The position numbers were made by a program, and so were the translations under genes. Positions 29,745 through 38,836 of a stretch of DNA of 64,000 nt are shown here, in pieces (positions within the stretch are counted from its first letter, which is position 1; every line of letters starts with the position of its first letter). Source of the stretch: BOKZ01 sp040900165. Its GTDB lineage: Bacteria; Patescibacteriota; UBA1384; 2-12-FULL-50-11. Under the pieces are notes generated by a model. That model had not been told where the DNA came from. It was given only the letters and a program-made list of their open reading frames with translations, and made no database searches. Location of the stretch: positions 1-64,000 of the forward strand of contig JBBDZM010000015.1 of NCBI GenBank assembly GCA_040900165.1. Reading direction: 5' to 3'.

Positions 29745-31891
29745 TGAACGAAATTCCTACCCGTTACGACCACGCTAAAGAGCCGGATTTGTATAAATCT
29801 TGGGAGGAGGCCGGCGAGTTTAAACCGACTGGCAACGGCGAGCCGTTCTCGATGATTATCCCGCCGCCCAACGTCACCGGCGATCTCCATTTAGGCCACG
29901 GCCTGACTTACGCCGTCCACGACACCATTGCTCGGCACCAGCGCCGGCTTGGCAAAGATGTTTTGCTGCTACCGGGCGCCGACCACGCCGCCATTGCCGT
30001 CCAACACTTGGTGGAGAAAAAACTCCAAAAAGATGGGGTGCGCCGGACGGAAATGGGCCGAGAAAAATTCCTCGAAGAGGTCTGGAAGTGGACTAACTAT
30101 TATCTGCCGCGGATTCAAGCGAGTTTGCGCCGGTTTGGCTTGTCGGCCGACTGGAGTCGGTTTCGTTTTACGATGGACGAACAGTCGCAGAAAGCCGTGA
30201 CCGAGGCCTTTGTCCGCTTGCACGAGCAGGGATTAATTTACCAAGGAACGTATCTAATCAACTGGGACCCGAAGCTGCAGACGGCCGTCTCGGACGACGA
30301 AGTTAACTATCAGCAAATTACCGGCAAACTTTATTGGATTAAGTACGGCCCGATCAGCGTGGCCACTACCCGGCCGGAGACGAAGCTGGGCGACACGGCC
30401 ATCGCCGTCAACCCGATCGACCAGCGCTATAAAAAGTACGTCGGCCAAGAAATTGAGTTCAAAAACGAGCAGGGAGCCATGCAGAAACTGCCGGTGATTG
30501 CCGACGAGTCGGTTGACCCGGAGTTTGGCACTGGCGCTCTCAAGGTAACCCCCGCCCACGACCCGCTGGACTGGGAGCTCGGCCAAAAACACAAATTACC
30601 GAGCAAGCAGGTGATCGATCAATTCGGCAAAATCTCGGCCGAAGGCCCGTACGCCGGGCTGAAAACACTGGAAGCCCGGGAAAAAATTGTGGCCGACTTA
30701 GAAAAGCTGGGTTTGCTGGAAAAAGTGACCGAGCACAACATCCGCCAGCCAATCTCGGAACGCTCCGGAGCGATCATTGAGCCGCTGCCGTCAAAACAGT
30801 GGTTTATGAAAACCACCGCTCTCAAAAACGAGGCGGCCAAAGCCGTCCAAAGCGGCGCGATTAAGTTTTACCCAAAGAACGTCGAGAAAATTTACTTTCA
30901 TTGGCTGGAGAATCTGCACGACTGGTGTATCTCTCGGCAGTTGTGGTGGGGACACCACATTCCGGCTTGGTACTGCCGGAATGCAAGTGGCAAGGGTCAA
31001 GTAGCAAGTAGCAAAGAGCCGGTTATTGCTGCCCAAAGGCCGAAAAAATGCCCAATTTGCGGGGAATGCGAGATGGTTCAGGACCCGGATGTGCTGGACA
31101 CTTGGTTTTCGGCGGGGATTTGGCCGTTCTCGACGTTAGGCTGGCCTTTACCCCGAGCGAAGTCGAGGGGTTCCGACGATATCGCTTCTCAACAATCCGA
31201 TTTCACCCGCTACTTCCCCACTTCCCTGCTGGAAACTGGTGCCGATATACTGTTTTTCTGGGTCGCCCGGATGATTATGATGAGCCAAGCCCTGACTAAA
31301 CAAATTCCATTCAAAGAAGTTTACTTTCACGGCCTGGTTTTGGACGATCAGGGGCAGAAAATGAGCAAGAGCAAGGGCAACGTACTGGATCCGCTGGCAT
31401 TAATTGACAAATACGGCGCCGATGCTGTCCGGATGAGCTTAATCGGCGGTAACTCCGCCGGACTACCGCAACGGTTCTCCGAGCAGAAAGTGCTGAAATA
31501 CCGCAATTTTGTCACTAAAATCTGGAATGCCGCCCGCTTCACCGCACTCTCAGCGGGAAATTCTAAACTCGAAACTCTAAACTCTAAAAGTCTTGATGAA
31601 ACTGAAAAGAAATTCATTAAACGCTTAGATGCTCTGGAGAAAGACAATCCGCGCTTAATCGCCGGCTACAAGCTGGGCGTGGCGCTGGAGGCGCTCTACG
31701 AATTTTTCTGGCATGATTTTGCCGACCAATTAATCGAGTACGAAAAGAAAATTATCCAAGAATCTACCGATCCGGGCCGAGTCCGCCAAAGCCAAGAGTT
31801 TCTGATGCTGGTGCTAAAACGCCAACTAACGCTGCTGGAAGATTTCGCGCCGTTTGTGGTCCGGACGATTAAAAAAGAGATGCTCCATTGA
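29744..31891 (+). CDS. valS: Valyl-tRNA synthetase
   Basis: Class I synthetase charging tRNA-Val. 715 aa, short for ValS because the usual C-terminal coiled-coil tRNA arm is absent. Catalytic HIGH motif as HLGH in PPPNVTGDLHLGHGLT, editing domain (TTRPETKLGDTAIAV), zinc-like CPICGE knuckle, DVLDTWFSAGIWPFSTLGWP and KMSKSKGNVLDP are intact. Three in-frame inserts match repeat DNA: about residues 413-425 (GKGQVASSK), 467-482 (RAKSRGSDDIASQQSD) and 603-617 (GNSKLETLNSKS). The gene is coupled to the NYN gene; its stop lies in the -35 box of the next promoter. Confidence 0.96.
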   Translation: MNEIPTRYDHAKEPDLYKSWEEAGEFKPTGNGEPFSMIIPPPNVTGDLHLGHGLTYAVHDTIARHQRRLGKDVLLLPGADHAAIAVQHLVEKKLQKDGVRRTEMGREKFLEEVWKWTNYYLPRIQASLRRFGLSADWSRFRFTMDEQSQKAVTEAFVRLHEQGLIYQGTYLINWDPKLQTAVSDDEVNYQQITGKLYWIKYGPISVATTRPETKLGDTAIAVNPIDQRYKKYVGQEIEFKNEQGAMQKLPVIADESVDPEFGTGALKVTPAHDPLDWELGQKHKLPSKQVIDQFGKISAEGPYAGLKTLEAREKIVADLEKLGLLEKVTEHNIRQPISERSGAIIEPLPSKQWFMKTTALKNEAAKAVQSGAIKFYPKNVEKIYFHWLENLHDWCISRQLWWGHHIPAWYCRNASGKGQVASSKEPVIAAQRPKKCPICGECEMVQDPDVLDTWFSAGIWPFSTLGWPLPRAKSRGSDDIASQQSDFTRYFPTSLLETGADILFFWVARMIMMSQALTKQIPFKEVYFHGLVLDDQGQKMSKSKGNVLDPLALIDKYGADAVRMSLIGGNSAGLPQRFSEQKVLKYRNFVTKIWNAARFTALSAGNSKLETLNSKSLDETEKKFIKRLDALEKDNPRLIAGYKLGVALEALYEFFWHDFADQLIEYEKKIIQESTDPGRVRQSQEFLMLVLKRQLTLLEDFAPFVVRTIKKEMLH
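31151..31190. repeat. GAGCGAAGTCGAGG element inside valS
   Basis: Left arm CCCCGAGCGAAGTCGAGGGG matches the core of the palindrome inside tag; the right arm has decayed. It encodes the RAKSRGSDDI insert. Confidence 0.55.
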
Positions 31892-31916
31892 CAAACGTAC
31901 ACTTTGTCTGTACGTT
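31888..31916 (+). promoter_or_regulatory. Promoter/operator of the Phd-RelE-type unit
   Basis: TTGACA, 17 nt, TACGTT. The spacer and -10 contain the perfect inverted repeat AACGTAC-N9-GTACGTT (31894-31916), as expected for antitoxin autorepression. Confidence 0.7.
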
Positions 31917-31925
31917 AAATGTCTA

Positions 31926-32177
31926 ATGCCTAAATCGATTAAAATAACTTCTTTGCGAGATAACTTAGCCGAGGCTCTTAAGCAGGCAAAAGACGATAAC
32001 TTTTTAATTGTTACAAAAAATAATCAGCCCATTAGCGCTTTGGTTGATATTGATTATTTTGAAGATTTACTAACAATCTCTAACCCTCGGTTTCTATCTT
32101 CGTTAGAAGAATCGAAGCGCCAGGTGAAAAATGGCGAAATCTACACCTTGGAAGAGGTAATGAAAGAGCTTAACTAA
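31926..32177 (+). CDS. Phd/YefM-family antitoxin
   Basis: 83 aa from the ATG at 31926; the longer frame from 31854 overlaps valS and the promoter. MPKSIKITSLRDNLAEALKQ and FLIVTKNNQPISALVDIDYFEDL are the Phd/YefM DNA-binding core; the C-terminal NGEIYTLEEVMKEL helix is the toxin-binding tail. It should neutralise the RelE-type toxin 14 nt downstream and repress the operon through the inverted repeat in the promoter. Confidence 0.88.
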   Translation: MPKSIKITSLRDNLAEALKQAKDDNFLIVTKNNQPISALVDIDYFEDLLTISNPRFLSSLEESKRQVKNGEIYTLEEVMKELN

Positions 32178-32191
32178 GGCGCCGGTTTCTA

Positions 32192-32449
32192 ATGGCGCAC
32201 TACCAGGTAATATTAGCTAAGAACGCTCGTCGGGACTTAGTAAAACTTGATCGTATTACCAGAGGAAGGGCAACGAAAGTGCTGTTGTTGTTAGCAGAGG
32301 ATCCGCTGCGTGGTGTTGTTAAGCTCCGGGGGAAAGACGAAACGCTCCTCCGTGCTCGCGCCGGTTCCTACAGGATTGTTTTTAGGGTTGTTTCGAATAC
32401 GGTCGAGATTCTTCGGATTGCTCATCGTAAAGACATTTACAAGAGATGA
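32192..32449 (+). CDS. RelE/ParE-family toxin
   Basis: 85 aa, full-length RelE fold: YQVILAKNARRDLVKLDR, LRGKDETLLRARAGSYRIVFRV and VEILRIAHRKDIYKR. The closing arginine/histidine pair and the GxYRIxFxV strand resemble RelE-type mRNA interferases, although ParE (gyrase) activity cannot be excluded by sequence alone. Second gene of the toxin-antitoxin unit; its last four bases overlap a third ORF. Confidence 0.87.
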   Translation: MAHYQVILAKNARRDLVKLDRITRGRATKVLLLLAEDPLRGVVKLRGKDETLLRARAGSYRIVFRVVSNTVEILRIAHRKDIYKR

Positions 32450-32799
32450 ACACCCGTTTTTGGTTATATTTATTGGCGGCAATTATTATTAGCGGTTTGG
32501 GTAGTTATTTGAGCTGGGTTAAAACCAGCCAGGCCGGCGAGCTAGCCGCCATTGAGCGGCAGGCGGCCGAAACGCGACTAGCGACGATGGATAGCTACTT
32601 GGCCAAACAGACCGATGGCCGAAAAATGATCAGCTTGGCTAAAAAAGTAGAGAAAAGCGCGCCGGAGCTGGTGGAGCCAATCGTGCTGAAAGCGTACGAA
32701 CTGCTACCCAACAGCCGCGACGCGGCGCTGCTGGCCAGCCACTACCGGCCGGAATTAAAAGATAAGGTCAAAGAACTCGACCCACTTTATTCGCAGTAA
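32446..32799 (+). CDS. Small membrane-anchored hypothetical protein
   Basis: 117 aa with one N-terminal transmembrane helix (about residues 5-24) and a helical soluble part (IERQAAETRLATMDSYLAKQ; LAKKVEKSAPELVEPIVLKAYELLPNSRDAALLASH) that suggests a TPR-like repeat. The ATG overlaps the toxin stop by four bases (ATGA), so it is translated with the toxin. No function recognised. Confidence 0.7.
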   Translation: MNTRFWLYLLAAIIISGLGSYLSWVKTSQAGELAAIERQAAETRLATMDSYLAKQTDGRKMISLAKKVEKSAPELVEPIVLKAYELLPNSRDAALLASHYRPELKDKVKELDPLYSQ

Positions 32800-32801
32800 A
32801 G

Positions 32802-32829
32802 AAAAAGGGGCGCACTTGCGCGCGCCCCT
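32802..32829 (-). terminator. Terminator of the secreted protein gene
   Basis: Minus strand AGGGGCGC/GCGCCCCT stem, 8-nt loop, then TTTTTC. Positioned after the stop at 32845. Confidence 0.8.
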
Positions 32830-32844
32830 GGTACAGTGGGGATT

Positions 32845-33696
32845 TCAATAGTCGACTGGGATTTCCTCTCCAGGTTTTGGTAAGGGTGTCCCAGGGATGT
32901 CCGGCTTTTTGAAAGCATAAAGCCGACCATTAAATGTGCTGAACTTCCCTGTGCCAAGGTAGATGTGGTAAGTACTTGATTTCTCCATTGAGAAATCATC
33001 ACACAACCTAATGATCGCACTGTGTTCTCCAGTAGAAAAGTCAGTGTCGGTGATTTTTTCGATGGTTTTACCATCGTAATATGCACTTACCGTCAACAAG
33101 TTATTACCAACGGTTCCCTTGGCATGGAGCCTAACTCGATCAACTTTTGAATCCCAAAGACTAGAAGAGAACCTAGCGTCCTCTTCGTCAATGTCAAAAT
33201 AAGCTAGTAGCTCATTAATAGTGGGCAATGGTTCTCTCAAGGTTCTACTATTGACTGCGACAGCAAGGATTATTCCGGTACCGGTATCAACTGATGCCAT
33301 ACAGTTAAGATTCCAGTCCGACAATATTTCTTGCTTCCCGTCTTTTTTGGGGAAGTACCAATCATATTCAATGAATGTGACTCCCTCATGCGTAAATGGT
33401 CCTGTTTTACCCCCAGGTTCTCCAAGAACAGTACCAAGCCTCTGAGCATCTTTACCAACGAGCTCGAACATGTCTACTAGGATTCTGTTCTCTGTGATCC
33501 ATATCGGTTTAACTGGTTCTTGCTCAGCCAACATACCAACTTGCAGATCTTCGGTTGTTGCTGTCTGCTGGTACTGATCAGCTTGCAACCCCTGATCGTT
33601 ACTGCCTGAATAGCCAACCTCTTCGGCGTTACAGGAAACAGCGAAAATTGTGAGAGCCGCCCAAGCGGCTAGAATGATTACTTTGAGTTTTCTCAT
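32845..33696 (-). CDS. Hypothetical exported protein, possible lipoprotein
   Basis: 283 aa. N-terminal signal sequence (MRKLKVIILAAWAALTIFAV followed by SCNAEE). The Cys after AVS could be a lipobox, although Ala at -3 is unusual; cleavage after CNA is the alternative. Then a low-complexity acidic stretch and a beta-rich domain with no known family. AGAGGAG lies upstream of the ATG. Monocistronic, with its own promoter and terminator, divergent from the secretion block. Confidence 0.72.
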   Translation of the reverse strand: MRKLKVIILAAWAALTIFAVSCNAEEVGYSGSNDQGLQADQYQQTATTEDLQVGMLAEQEPVKPIWITENRILVDMFELVGKDAQRLGTVLGEPGGKTGPFTHEGVTFIEYDWYFPKKDGKQEILSDWNLNCMASVDTGTGIILAVAVNSRTLREPLPTINELLAYFDIDEEDARFSSSLWDSKVDRVRLHAKGTVGNNLLTVSAYYDGKTIEKITDTDFSTGEHSAIIRLCDDFSMEKSSTYHIYLGTGKFSTFNGRLYAFKKPDIPGTPLPKPGEEIPVDY

Positions 33697-33728
33697 GTGA
33701 AGTACGCTCCTCTGTGCGAGTTGGCCAA

Positions 33729-33757
33729 AGCTTAGCAGAAATAGCTGCCGAAGTCAG
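33729..33757 (-). promoter_or_regulatory. Candidate promoter of the exported protein gene
   Basis: Minus strand CTGACT, 17 nt, TAAGCT, about 30 nt upstream of the ATG. Confidence 0.45.
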
Positions 33758-33764
33758 CCCAAAT

Positions 33765-33794
33765 TTCACACTTTTTTCTCAAGGCTGGTATGCT
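33765..33794 (+). promoter_or_regulatory. Promoter of the type IV secretion block
   Basis: TTCACA, 18 nt, TATGCT preceded by TGG (extended -10). Six nt separate the -10 from the ATG at 33801, which predicts a leaderless mRNA. Confidence 0.55.
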
Positions 33795-33800
33795 GGGAAT

Positions 33801-35426
33801 ATGAACTGGAGGGGAAGATTGAAATCACTTCTGCCGTTTTTAGCGATAGTCGGGTTGCTGTGCATATCGGTCAGCCCCATGCTTCGACCATTAACAGCTC
33901 ACGCTTTAGGCGACGCAAAATTTTTATTAACAAGGGGGACTTTAGACCTTAGAAGGACCACGGATACAGAGGTGGTGTCATCCGCTAGATTCCAAGTATC
34001 TGAAGATGGCGCGCCAGACGAAGAGATCGGCTTTGTCACGATAAATTTATCGCTAGCTAAAGTCTCTACAAATGGGGTTTTTGAGCGCTGGAAGGTTAAC
34101 AAAATAACTTTTACCAATGGAAACTTTAAACCGTACACAAGGGGCGGGCAGACGCTACCAAACAAAAGTACGGCTAACGGATCGGTTTTGACGCTCTACA
34201 ACGATGATCAACAGCTAGTAAAAAGATTCGATTATTCTAGCTCCGTACCAAACTACGGGTATGTGATTATCAACCAAAAGGCAATAACAAGTATCAACGC
34301 TGATTACCCGGGTATTTACGTTAAAGACGTAGGTTCTGGCAATGAGTCCATTATTCCCTACGATCGAATTACTCAAAACGAGTTAAGCCCCATTTCCGCT
34401 ATGGCTCAAACCTATAAATTTGCCGGGAGCATTGCCAGTGTCGGTGAGATTGCTGGTCAAACCTTTGTGCCGTACTCGCCAGTTTTTAATTACGATTTAA
34501 ACCCTGAGAATTCTTCCATTGATGCTGTTAGTAAAGAACAGGCTGAGGGTTGGTATGCGGGACAGAACCTGGGGAAGCTAATGATCCAACGGTTTGAAGA
34601 ACAAAATAAACCGCCTTTTGTAGATATAGCAGCCCATAGTGGTCTACGACGACCAAAAATAAGATTTGTTCTTTCTCATATGGGCGCAGAAGGTTCGGGT
34701 TGGTTTCTTTGGGATAATATGACTTGGGCAGTTTTTACTGCTCACCGGGTTGATAGTAACGGCCAAGAATCTTCATCAGTAAGTAGCAACCTTTATCTTC
34801 TGGTTAACGATAACGGTGACGCTAGTATCGCCTACGACGAAGACCGCCTAGGCATTGAAAAAGGTAAATTTGAACCTATCGTCGATGTTAATATCCCCGA
34901 TGATAATATTAACCAGTTTTATGGCTACGCCTACACCCACGTGCCCCAAAATACCCAACAAGAGAACTGCGGCGAGGAGCTGACTTACACGATTGGACCA
35001 AGCGGTGCTGACTATCGGCACTATACCAATATCCCTGGGCGTCCCGACCCAGCTAGTGAGCTCAACGGCAACTGTCTTGCGGATAGTCCCGTTGGTTGGC
35101 CAGTTTACTGGGGCGTCACTGTTAATAGTGTGCCTTCCAACGCGTTAGGCGATGGTGGTTGTAGCCTTAACTGGATAATAAATGGCGGAATCGCCGGACA
35201 ATTAGCAGGGGCGGGTAAAGATTCCCCACCGTCAATAATTACTGATTTAGATATTGACGAGAGCCAACTAACTAACCCCATGGCTCGCATTGCTGTGTGT
35301 ATGTATCAGTGGCTGGTTGATCCATTAGTTAAATGGGGGGCGGATCTAATAACTAACGTTGGTGGAGTAGCGTATAAACACGCACCCGAGTATAAATTTG
35401 AAAGCATCATATACTACGATGCGTAA
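33801..35426 (+). CDS. Secreted protein opening the T4SS block
   Basis: 541 aa from the ATG at 33801. A signal peptide (about residues 1-36, LLPFLAIVGLLCISVS then LTAHA) is followed by a beta-rich external part. Paired cysteines (NCGEE, NGNCLAD, GGCSLN, AVCMYQ) suggest disulfides. A hydrophobic/amphipathic region near the C-terminus (MARIAVCMYQWLVDPLVKWG) could anchor it. No family recognised. The stop overlaps the VirB6-like start by eight nt, so it is translated with the channel gene and is probably an external T4SS component. Confidence 0.75.
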   Translation: MNWRGRLKSLLPFLAIVGLLCISVSPMLRPLTAHALGDAKFLLTRGTLDLRRTTDTEVVSSARFQVSEDGAPDEEIGFVTINLSLAKVSTNGVFERWKVNKITFTNGNFKPYTRGGQTLPNKSTANGSVLTLYNDDQQLVKRFDYSSSVPNYGYVIINQKAITSINADYPGIYVKDVGSGNESIIPYDRITQNELSPISAMAQTYKFAGSIASVGEIAGQTFVPYSPVFNYDLNPENSSIDAVSKEQAEGWYAGQNLGKLMIQRFEEQNKPPFVDIAAHSGLRRPKIRFVLSHMGAEGSGWFLWDNMTWAVFTAHRVDSNGQESSSVSSNLYLLVNDNGDASIAYDEDRLGIEKGKFEPIVDVNIPDDNINQFYGYAYTHVPQNTQQENCGEELTYTIGPSGADYRHYTNIPGRPDPASELNGNCLADSPVGWPVYWGVTVNSVPSNALGDGGCSLNWIINGGIAGQLAGAGKDSPPSIITDLDIDESQLTNPMARIAVCMYQWLVDPLVKWGADLITNVGGVAYKHAPEYKFESIIYYDA

Positions 35427-37851
35427 GTTTCTGTTTATTATTTTGGGGGCAATCACTTTATCTATACTACCGGTGAGTTTGTCGTTAACTAGCAATACAA
35501 CCGCCGAACCCCAGCGAGTTTATGCTCAACAAAACTGCGACAGCGACAAAGCTGGGCCGTGTTCGCTAGCTGAAAGGATTTCCGAGCCGTCTGGCTTTGT
35601 TTTCCCTGCCTGGAAGGCCACAAGGGGGATAATAAACGTTCTGTTAATCTTGGCCCTGTTGTTAATTTCATTTTCAAACATCTCCCATGGCTTGTTTGGC
35701 CTTAATCTTGACTCCTATACTATTAAGAAAGCCCTGCCCAACCTTTTCTTGGGAATTATCTTGGCAAACGCCAGTATGTTTATCATTCGCTATCTTGCCG
35801 ACATCGCTACGGTTGTTGTTTACTTTTTTGTCGAATTGGCGAGAGGTCCGGGGGCATTGTTTAGTGAGTTCCTTACGGCCGTTATCGGTACCGTTGGAAT
35901 TAAAACCATTGTTGCTACCCAGAGTGCTTCCTTGGCAGGTGTGGCATCGATAATTTATTTAATCTTAGGGTTGGTTATCGCTGTTGGGATGATCTGGCTA
36001 GCGGTCATTCTTTATATTCGATTGGCAGTGGTCTACCTATTAACAATCCTCTCTCCATTAGCATTTGTTGCTTATGGTATCCCCGGTATGGGTAAGTACT
36101 TTACCCAGTGGTGGCAACTATTTATTAAGTGGCTGTTTATATTGCCGGCGATGTGCGCAGTATTCTGGTTGATGTTGGAGATTCATAAATCCGGTGAGGT
36201 ATCGCTAATAAGAACTGTGCTCACCTATATTCTATTCTTTACAGCACTAACCATACCTACCAAGTGGGGAGGAGCGATTGTCAGTAAGACACAAAATGCA
36301 TTTAAGAAGGCTGGGTTAGTAGCAGGGGCTACGTCGCAGAACCTAGGGCTGGATGCGTCTTTAGCTGGTTCTAACCTAGCCAAAAGAGCAGAAAAAGCTA
36401 AGGGACTTAGGAAGTTACTCCCCGGAGCGGGTGCTGGAGTCCTAAAGGGGATTGGTGTAATTGCCGCCCCAACTAGAATTAAAGCTGGCCTAGATAGAAG
36501 ATGGAAAGGCAAGCAGAAGGCACGAGAGTTTGAGACCAAACAGTCGGGTCTATATAAGCGATTGGCCGGCAAAGACGCGCGCTACATGGACGCTATGGAG
36601 AAACAGTTTGAAGACCTCAACGGCCTCTCTGCTGACGATATTTTTGAAGATCTGAAGTCGGTTGACGATAAAGGGAACGAAATAAAAGAGAAAAAAGCCT
36701 TGCAGAAATGGTTTGATGGGCTGAGCCCAAAAGACCGCCACAGCCTACTAACAACACCTTTCAACTCTTGGCTCGCTGCCAGTAAAAACAAACCCCCGGG
36801 GAGCTTAGAAGACGCCGGCAAATTCGCTGCCTCAATGAAGCGCTACAATATGGAGTCCAGAAGAAGAACTCAACGTGTCGGTGGAGCGGAGGCACTCAAG
36901 AACGCCGGCTGGGATCATGAAAAAGTTAAACAGCAGCAGGCTGATGAGAAAGGTACCAATCCCTACGGTAATATCGCCGGGCTGTCAGCTACACATTTAA
37001 CGGCGATAAATAACGCTATCAAACAAGGGAAAACTCCCGAAGAGGTTGCGGCAACCCTGGGCGGACAGTATGGCCTCGACCCCAAACAGGTAGCAGCTGC
37101 TGCCCGAGATTTAGAGGCCGACATCCATCTTAAGCTTCATATCGACCATTTCGCCGGCAATTTCGGTCCAGCTGCTTCTAAAGAGATCGCCGAAGCCGGC
37201 GCAAAGCTTAGTGAAGAATTCGACGAAGCCTTCGAATCTAAGAGTAACCCCTCATTCGACCGGATTATTAGTAGCTCACAAGAGTTCTTAAAGAAGGCTG
37301 GGTATTTTGGAGCCCCCGATCTTGGCGGCGACAAGCAGCCCGCCGAGCAAGCAGCGGAAATGCAGAGAAAGGTTCGGCTAGTTAGCAGTGGGGCAAACGC
37401 AGTAGCCAACAACCAAACTGCTTCTGCGACCAACAGGCTGGGAAGCTCGATAGAGTCTATGGGGGGACAGCTCGATCAGCTGGCAGGTTCGGGCGCATCA
37501 CATGAGCGGCAGGCAGCAGTTATCCAGGACAACGAGCAAGTGAATCAGATTATCACAAACAATGTGACCCAACAGGCCCAGATACTAAACAAAAATTTAA
37601 GCGCAGAAGAAATCAACAATATTAGCCAAAACGTAAAGAACAGCGTCCTGACAGGCCTAACAGAAAAACACACCTTAAAACGTATCTTTGGTTCGGAGAA
37701 ATTCCAACAGACATTAAAGAACACTATTATCAGCTCCGGAATTGGGTCGCAGACCACCACCCCGCCGCCTACCCAAGATAGTTCAGCAGAACCCCCGCCG
37801 CAAGAAACGGCTCCGGTAGATAATTCCGCCCCGCCACCTCCAGAAGCATAG
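35419..37851 (+). CDS. VirB6/TrbL-like polytopic membrane protein
   Basis: 810 aa from the ATG at 35419. A signal-like N-terminus (MRKFLFIILGAITLSILPVS) is followed by six to seven transmembrane helices up to about residue 290, including GMIWLAVILYIRLAVVYLLTILSPLAFVAYG-type sequence (split here) typical of the VirB6/TrbL channel. The remaining 500 residues are cytosolic, charged and Gln/Ala-rich, ending in a Pro-rich tail (PPPTQDSSAEPPPQE). VirB6 forms the inner-membrane channel of type IV secretion systems. Long C-terminal extensions are known in the family; the tail sequence here is not recognised. Confidence 0.85.
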   Translation: MRKFLFIILGAITLSILPVSLSLTSNTTAEPQRVYAQQNCDSDKAGPCSLAERISEPSGFVFPAWKATRGIINVLLILALLLISFSNISHGLFGLNLDSYTIKKALPNLFLGIILANASMFIIRYLADIATVVVYFFVELARGPGALFSEFLTAVIGTVGIKTIVATQSASLAGVASIIYLILGLVIAVGMIWLAVILYIRLAVVYLLTILSPLAFVAYGIPGMGKYFTQWWQLFIKWLFILPAMCAVFWLMLEIHKSGEVSLIRTVLTYILFFTALTIPTKWGGAIVSKTQNAFKKAGLVAGATSQNLGLDASLAGSNLAKRAEKAKGLRKLLPGAGAGVLKGIGVIAAPTRIKAGLDRRWKGKQKAREFETKQSGLYKRLAGKDARYMDAMEKQFEDLNGLSADDIFEDLKSVDDKGNEIKEKKALQKWFDGLSPKDRHSLLTTPFNSWLAASKNKPPGSLEDAGKFAASMKRYNMESRRRTQRVGGAEALKNAGWDHEKVKQQQADEKGTNPYGNIAGLSATHLTAINNAIKQGKTPEEVAATLGGQYGLDPKQVAAAARDLEADIHLKLHIDHFAGNFGPAASKEIAEAGAKLSEEFDEAFESKSNPSFDRIISSSQEFLKKAGYFGAPDLGGDKQPAEQAAEMQRKVRLVSSGANAVANNQTASATNRLGSSIESMGGQLDQLAGSGASHERQAAVIQDNEQVNQIITNNVTQQAQILNKNLSAEEINNISQNVKNSVLTGLTEKHTLKRIFGSEKFQQTLKNTIISSGIGSQTTTPPPTQDSSAEPPPQETAPVDNSAPPPPEA

Positions 37852-37857
37852 GCTCAT

Positions 37858-38763
37858 ATGGAGCAGTTGGATTACACACCGGAAGATAGCGAGAATTTAG
37901 AGGAAAATTCAGACATTTTTGAGATGTCTGCCTTTCCAGAAGCGTACCAAGATATTGTTGGCCGCCATAACGAGGAGTTCAGGGCAATACTAGAGCAAAC
38001 ACTCCCGGCCGAGCTTATTGACGGGGCCATTTCGAGAATCACCTTCGAACGTGATGACCCCACTGAAGTAAACCGTGCCTATGGCGTCAGCGCCGTTGCC
38101 GTTTGTGAAACAGGTGGCGTAATAAAAATATTTGAGGGCTTCTTTGAGAAAACCTACGCGGAGCAGCAGTATATATTGGCGCACGAAACTGGGCACGCAC
38201 TAACACAGATTATTTTCTCGGGGGCAAAGACTTACGAAGAGTTATCCCGACTAAACGCATCCAGTGACAGTGCCGGCGAAACACTGTATGTGCAACACAT
38301 GGCGGAGATGGTACAACGTGGGAAACTAGATCAAAGAGCTCTTTTTCACGAACAAACGGCCGAGAGAATGGCCGCTTACATATTAGGGGGAGGCGACTTT
38401 GCAAATATGTTGGAGATTCAAGCAATTTATTTACGTGAGCCTGGCGAACTTTTCAGGGGCATTCCCGAAGACATATTGAAAGATAAAGATGCCCTGCGCA
38501 ACTTTCTAAACAATAATGAAACCGATAATAAGCTATTAGAAATGACTAGAGAGTATCACAGGCTGATTAATGGAGCGGTTCGCCAGACAGAGCAAACATC
38601 TGGAGAAGTGGTGGACTGGCACTTTAGGGCAGTCGATGACTCGACTTTGGGCGAAAGCCCATTCCTAAGCGCCCACTCCAAGCACCACGAAGAGGCCCCA
38701 CTGCAGACAAAATCTCTCTGGAGCTTCTTATTAGAGTTCTTGCTCCAGACAAAACAGCCTTAA
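37858..38763 (+). CDS. Putative zinc metalloprotein with HExxH motif
   Basis: 301 aa, soluble, no signal peptide. YILAHETGHALTQ near residue 103 is an HExxH zinc-peptidase motif; a second conserved-looking segment, FHEQTAERMAAYIL (about 163), could give the third ligand. The rest is acidic and helical. It lies between the VirB6-like and PrgI genes (6 nt after the first). It may process a component or substrate of the system; it could also be an inactive or structural metalloprotein. No close family recognised. Confidence 0.65.
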   Translation: MEQLDYTPEDSENLEENSDIFEMSAFPEAYQDIVGRHNEEFRAILEQTLPAELIDGAISRITFERDDPTEVNRAYGVSAVAVCETGGVIKIFEGFFEKTYAEQQYILAHETGHALTQIIFSGAKTYEELSRLNASSDSAGETLYVQHMAEMVQRGKLDQRALFHEQTAERMAAYILGGGDFANMLEIQAIYLREPGELFRGIPEDILKDKDALRNFLNNNETDNKLLEMTREYHRLINGAVRQTEQTSGEVVDWHFRAVDDSTLGESPFLSAHSKHHEEAPLQTKSLWSFLLEFLLQTKQP

Positions 38764-38792
38764 GATATCGAACAGTTTAGGCTACACTGTTC
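38760..38792 (+). promoter_or_regulatory. Internal promoter/operator before PrgI
   Basis: TTAAGA, 17 nt, TACACT. A perfect inverted repeat GAACAGT-N9-ACTGTTC (38770-38792) spans the -10. A second inverted repeat TATGCA-N10-TGCATA follows at 38805-38826, just before the PrgI ATG. Confidence 0.5.
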
Positions 38793-38836
38793 ATTATGGA
38801 GGGTTATGCAGTTGAGGGGTTGCATACGATGGGCTG

